Assembly (NCBI GenBank): GCA_026988395.1
Contig: JALSLI010000119.1
Location: 1-49,205 of the forward strand
Length of the DNA stretch: 49,205 nt
Direction of reading: 5' to 3'
Source of the DNA: Flavobacteriaceae bacterium
GTDB lineage: Bacteria > Bacteroidota > Bacteroidia > Flavobacteriales > Flavobacteriaceae
Part shown: one piece after another, positions 48,066-49,205 of the stretch
Numbering within the stretch: position 1 is the first letter of the stretch
How the letters are laid out: every line of letters begins with the position of its first letter
Made by a program: the position numbers and the translations under genes
The notes under the pieces: generated by a model
Seen by the model: the letters and a program-made list of their open reading frames with translations, nothing else
The model's database searches: none
Told to the model about the DNA's origin: nothing

Positions 48066-48073
48066 TAGTTTTG
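48066..48073 (+). promoter_or_regulatory. -7 promoter element TAGTTTTG for the ZIP gene
   Basis: Exact TAnnTTTG, 16 nt before the ATG. A TTGAC lies 24 nt upstream, slightly far for a -33 element. Confidence 0.45.
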
Positions 48074-48089
48074 TTTAAAATTCAATTTT

Positions 48090-48854
48090 ATGTTTCAACA
48101 CGATACAATTCAAGTTTTTCTTTATGCATTAATTACGGCTATTGCTACCGGTTTTGGAGCCATTCCTTTTGCCTTTATTAAAAAAATTACGCCAAAAGTT
48201 ATGGGAATATCTAATGCAATAGCAGCAGGACTAATGGTTGGTGCAACTTTTATGTTAATTATGGAAGGTGCAAATGAGAATTTTCTAAAAACAATTGTTG
48301 GGATGGCAATTGGATTGGTTTTTATATTAGGCATAGAAGTACTGTTAGACAAATTTGAACACAAACATGATGATTCGCCTTCTTTTTTAGTAAATAAACA
48401 CGGTTTTTTTAAAAATTTTAAAAAAGCTATTATTATCATTATCGTAATGACAGCACATTCTGCCGCTGAAGGTATTGGATTAGGAACTTCGTTTGGAGGA
48501 AATTTAAAATTTGGTTTAATGATGACCATCGCTATTGCCATTCATAATATCCCGGAAGGCTTAGCTATTAGTGCTAGTTTGGTTGCCAAGGGGGTTTCTT
48601 GGTGGAAAGCTGCTCTTTGGAGTATTTTTACCTCTTTACCACAACCTATTTTTGCAGTTCCTGCCTATTTGTTTATCTCCTATTTTAAACAATATTTACC
48701 AGTTGGATTAGGTTTTGCTGCCGGAGCAATGCTATGGGTTGTCTTTAGTGATATTGTGCCTGAATCACAAGAAAATTTAGATGAAAAAAAATCGGCTACA
48801 ATTATTAGTCTTGCAATTATAGTAATGTTGCTGTTTCAGTATTTATTGGATTAA
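48090..48854 (+). CDS. ZIP-family metal transporter
   Basis: A 254-residue inner-membrane protein with about eight membrane segments that moves zinc or other divalent metals into the cytoplasm. The two central metal-binding helices show HSAAEG near residue 128 and HNIPEG near residue 152, the ZIP-family signatures. A short His/Asp-rich stretch (EHKHDD) lies in the loop before them. It is a single gene; substrate selectivity cannot be read from sequence. Confidence 0.93.
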   Translation: MFQHDTIQVFLYALITAIATGFGAIPFAFIKKITPKVMGISNAIAAGLMVGATFMLIMEGANENFLKTIVGMAIGLVFILGIEVLLDKFEHKHDDSPSFLVNKHGFFKNFKKAIIIIIVMTAHSAAEGIGLGTSFGGNLKFGLMMTIAIAIHNIPEGLAISASLVAKGVSWWKAALWSIFTSLPQPIFAVPAYLFISYFKQYLPVGLGFAAGAMLWVVFSDIVPESQENLDEKKSATIISLAIIVMLLFQYLLD

Positions 48855-49000
48855 AAAATAAATAGTGTCTAATACATTATTTTGCAAAACACACTTTAAT
48901 AAAATGCTAATCAGAGTTTTAATAATCATACCTCAAACAGAAAAAAATTCAAATTAATTATGTAATTTTTTGGTTAGATTATAATAATTACAAAAATAAA

Positions 49001-49030
49001 AAAGGAGTATTTTAATTAAAATACTCCTTT
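49001..49030 (-). terminator. Terminator after the RND efflux gene
   Basis: AAAGGAGTATTTT, loop AATT, AAAATACTCCTTT: a perfect 13-bp stem followed on the minus strand by TTATTTTTG. It lies 10 bp after the stop at 49040. Confidence 0.88.
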
Positions 49031-49039
49031 CTATATTCA

Positions 49040-49205
49040 CTACTTTATCCCAAACCGTTCTTTTATACTATCTACAACAGCATAAACCACAGGAACTAAA
49101 TATACGGTTAAGATTAAAGATGATGTTAATCCACCAATAATCACCCAAGCCAAACCATTTTTCCATTCACTGGCAGATCCTGTGGCAAGTGCAATTGGTA
49201 ACATA
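49040..49205 (-). CDS. RND (AcrB-type) efflux transporter, C-terminal end (cut by window edge)
   Basis: The minus strand from 49204 reads MLPIALATGSASEWKNGLAWVIIGGLTSSLILTVYLVPVVYAVVDSIKERFGIK and stops at TAG (49040-49042); it is absent from the ORF track. This is the last membrane helix region of RND pumps, where MLPIALATG and LAWVIIGGLTSS are highly typical. The pump's drug-, metal- or hydrophobe-type cannot be told from this part. The rest lies to the right of the window. Confidence 0.88.
   Translation of the reverse strand, partial: MLPIALATGSASEWKNGLAWVIIGGLTSSLILTVYLVPVVYAVVDSIKERFGIK

Noticed and set aside
1-49205. CRISPR arrays, tRNA or rRNA genes, complete insertion sequences, prophage
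   Set aside because: No regularly spaced repeats, cloverleaf sequences, rRNA signatures, transposase or phage structural genes were recognised on either strand.

Overview
The window looks like a chromosomal segment of a low-GC member of the Bacteroidota, most likely family Flavobacteriaceae. The grounds are: a full-length SprA (type IX secretion translocon) in the ruvA-sprA-gcvH arrangement; a C-terminal type IX sorting domain on a secreted repeat protein; lipoprotein signals of Bacteroidota type, one with an acidic patch just after the cysteine (CNKDDD); a carboxypeptidase-regulatory-domain TonB receptor; and repeated TAnnTTTG -7 promoter elements roughly 25 nt upstream of start codons. Genus and species cannot be told from the sequence. 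I saw no rRNA, tRNA, CRISPR array, intact insertion sequence or prophage.

Layout. 0-5.3 kb: two tandem DUF2202 proteins (the first cut by the window edge), an M49-like metallopeptidase lipoprotein, an isoaspartyl peptidase lipoprotein and a divergent serine hydrolase. 5.3-9.5 kb: a CECC-motif BNR-repeat lipoprotein, a TonB-dependent receptor and a small cysteine-patterned protein, which read as one metal- or nutrient-acquisition locus. 9.5-12.5 kb: moaC, moeA, an unknown gene and truA. 12.5-15.7 kb: a surface-glycan cluster (flippase, glycosyltransferase, methyltransferase) ending at a bidirectional terminator. 15.7-28.4 kb, minus strand: two TonB paralogs, a VanZ-like protein, gcvH, sprA, ruvA and maeB. 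28.7-38.2 kb: nrdB-nrdA, pruA, a TANGO2/NRDE protein, a DUF4837 lipoprotein and recJ. 38.2-42.7 kb: an unusual four-gene plus-strand unit described below. 42.9-46.1 kb: a FG-GAP/ASPIC secreted protein broken by one in-frame TAA, and a diheme cytochrome c lipoprotein. 46.2-49.2 kb: asnB, a ZIP metal transporter and the last residues of an RND efflux pump.

The best candidate for an undescribed system is the 38259-42731 unit: a predicted beta-rich outer-membrane protein (DUF2490-like), a P-loop protein with a non-Rossmann N-terminal domain (DUF1611-like), an ABC-exporter-like protein whose nucleotide-binding domain has lost the Walker A lysine, Walker B aspartate and switch histidine, and an exported isoaspartyl peptidase with an intact catalytic threonine. 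The second and third genes overlap and the third and fourth are one base apart. An exporter with a dead ATPase next to an intact P-loop protein suggests the energy or control for transport comes from the partner; the peptidase suggests a substrate with beta-aspartyl bonds. That function is inference.

Housekeeping functions present are DNA precursor supply (nrdAB), recombination and repair (ruvA, recJ), carbon and amino-acid metabolism (maeB, gcvH, pruA, asnB), molybdenum cofactor steps (moaC, moeA) and tRNA modification (truA). Several track ORFs begin upstream of, or inside, their own predicted promoter, so I moved those starts downstream.
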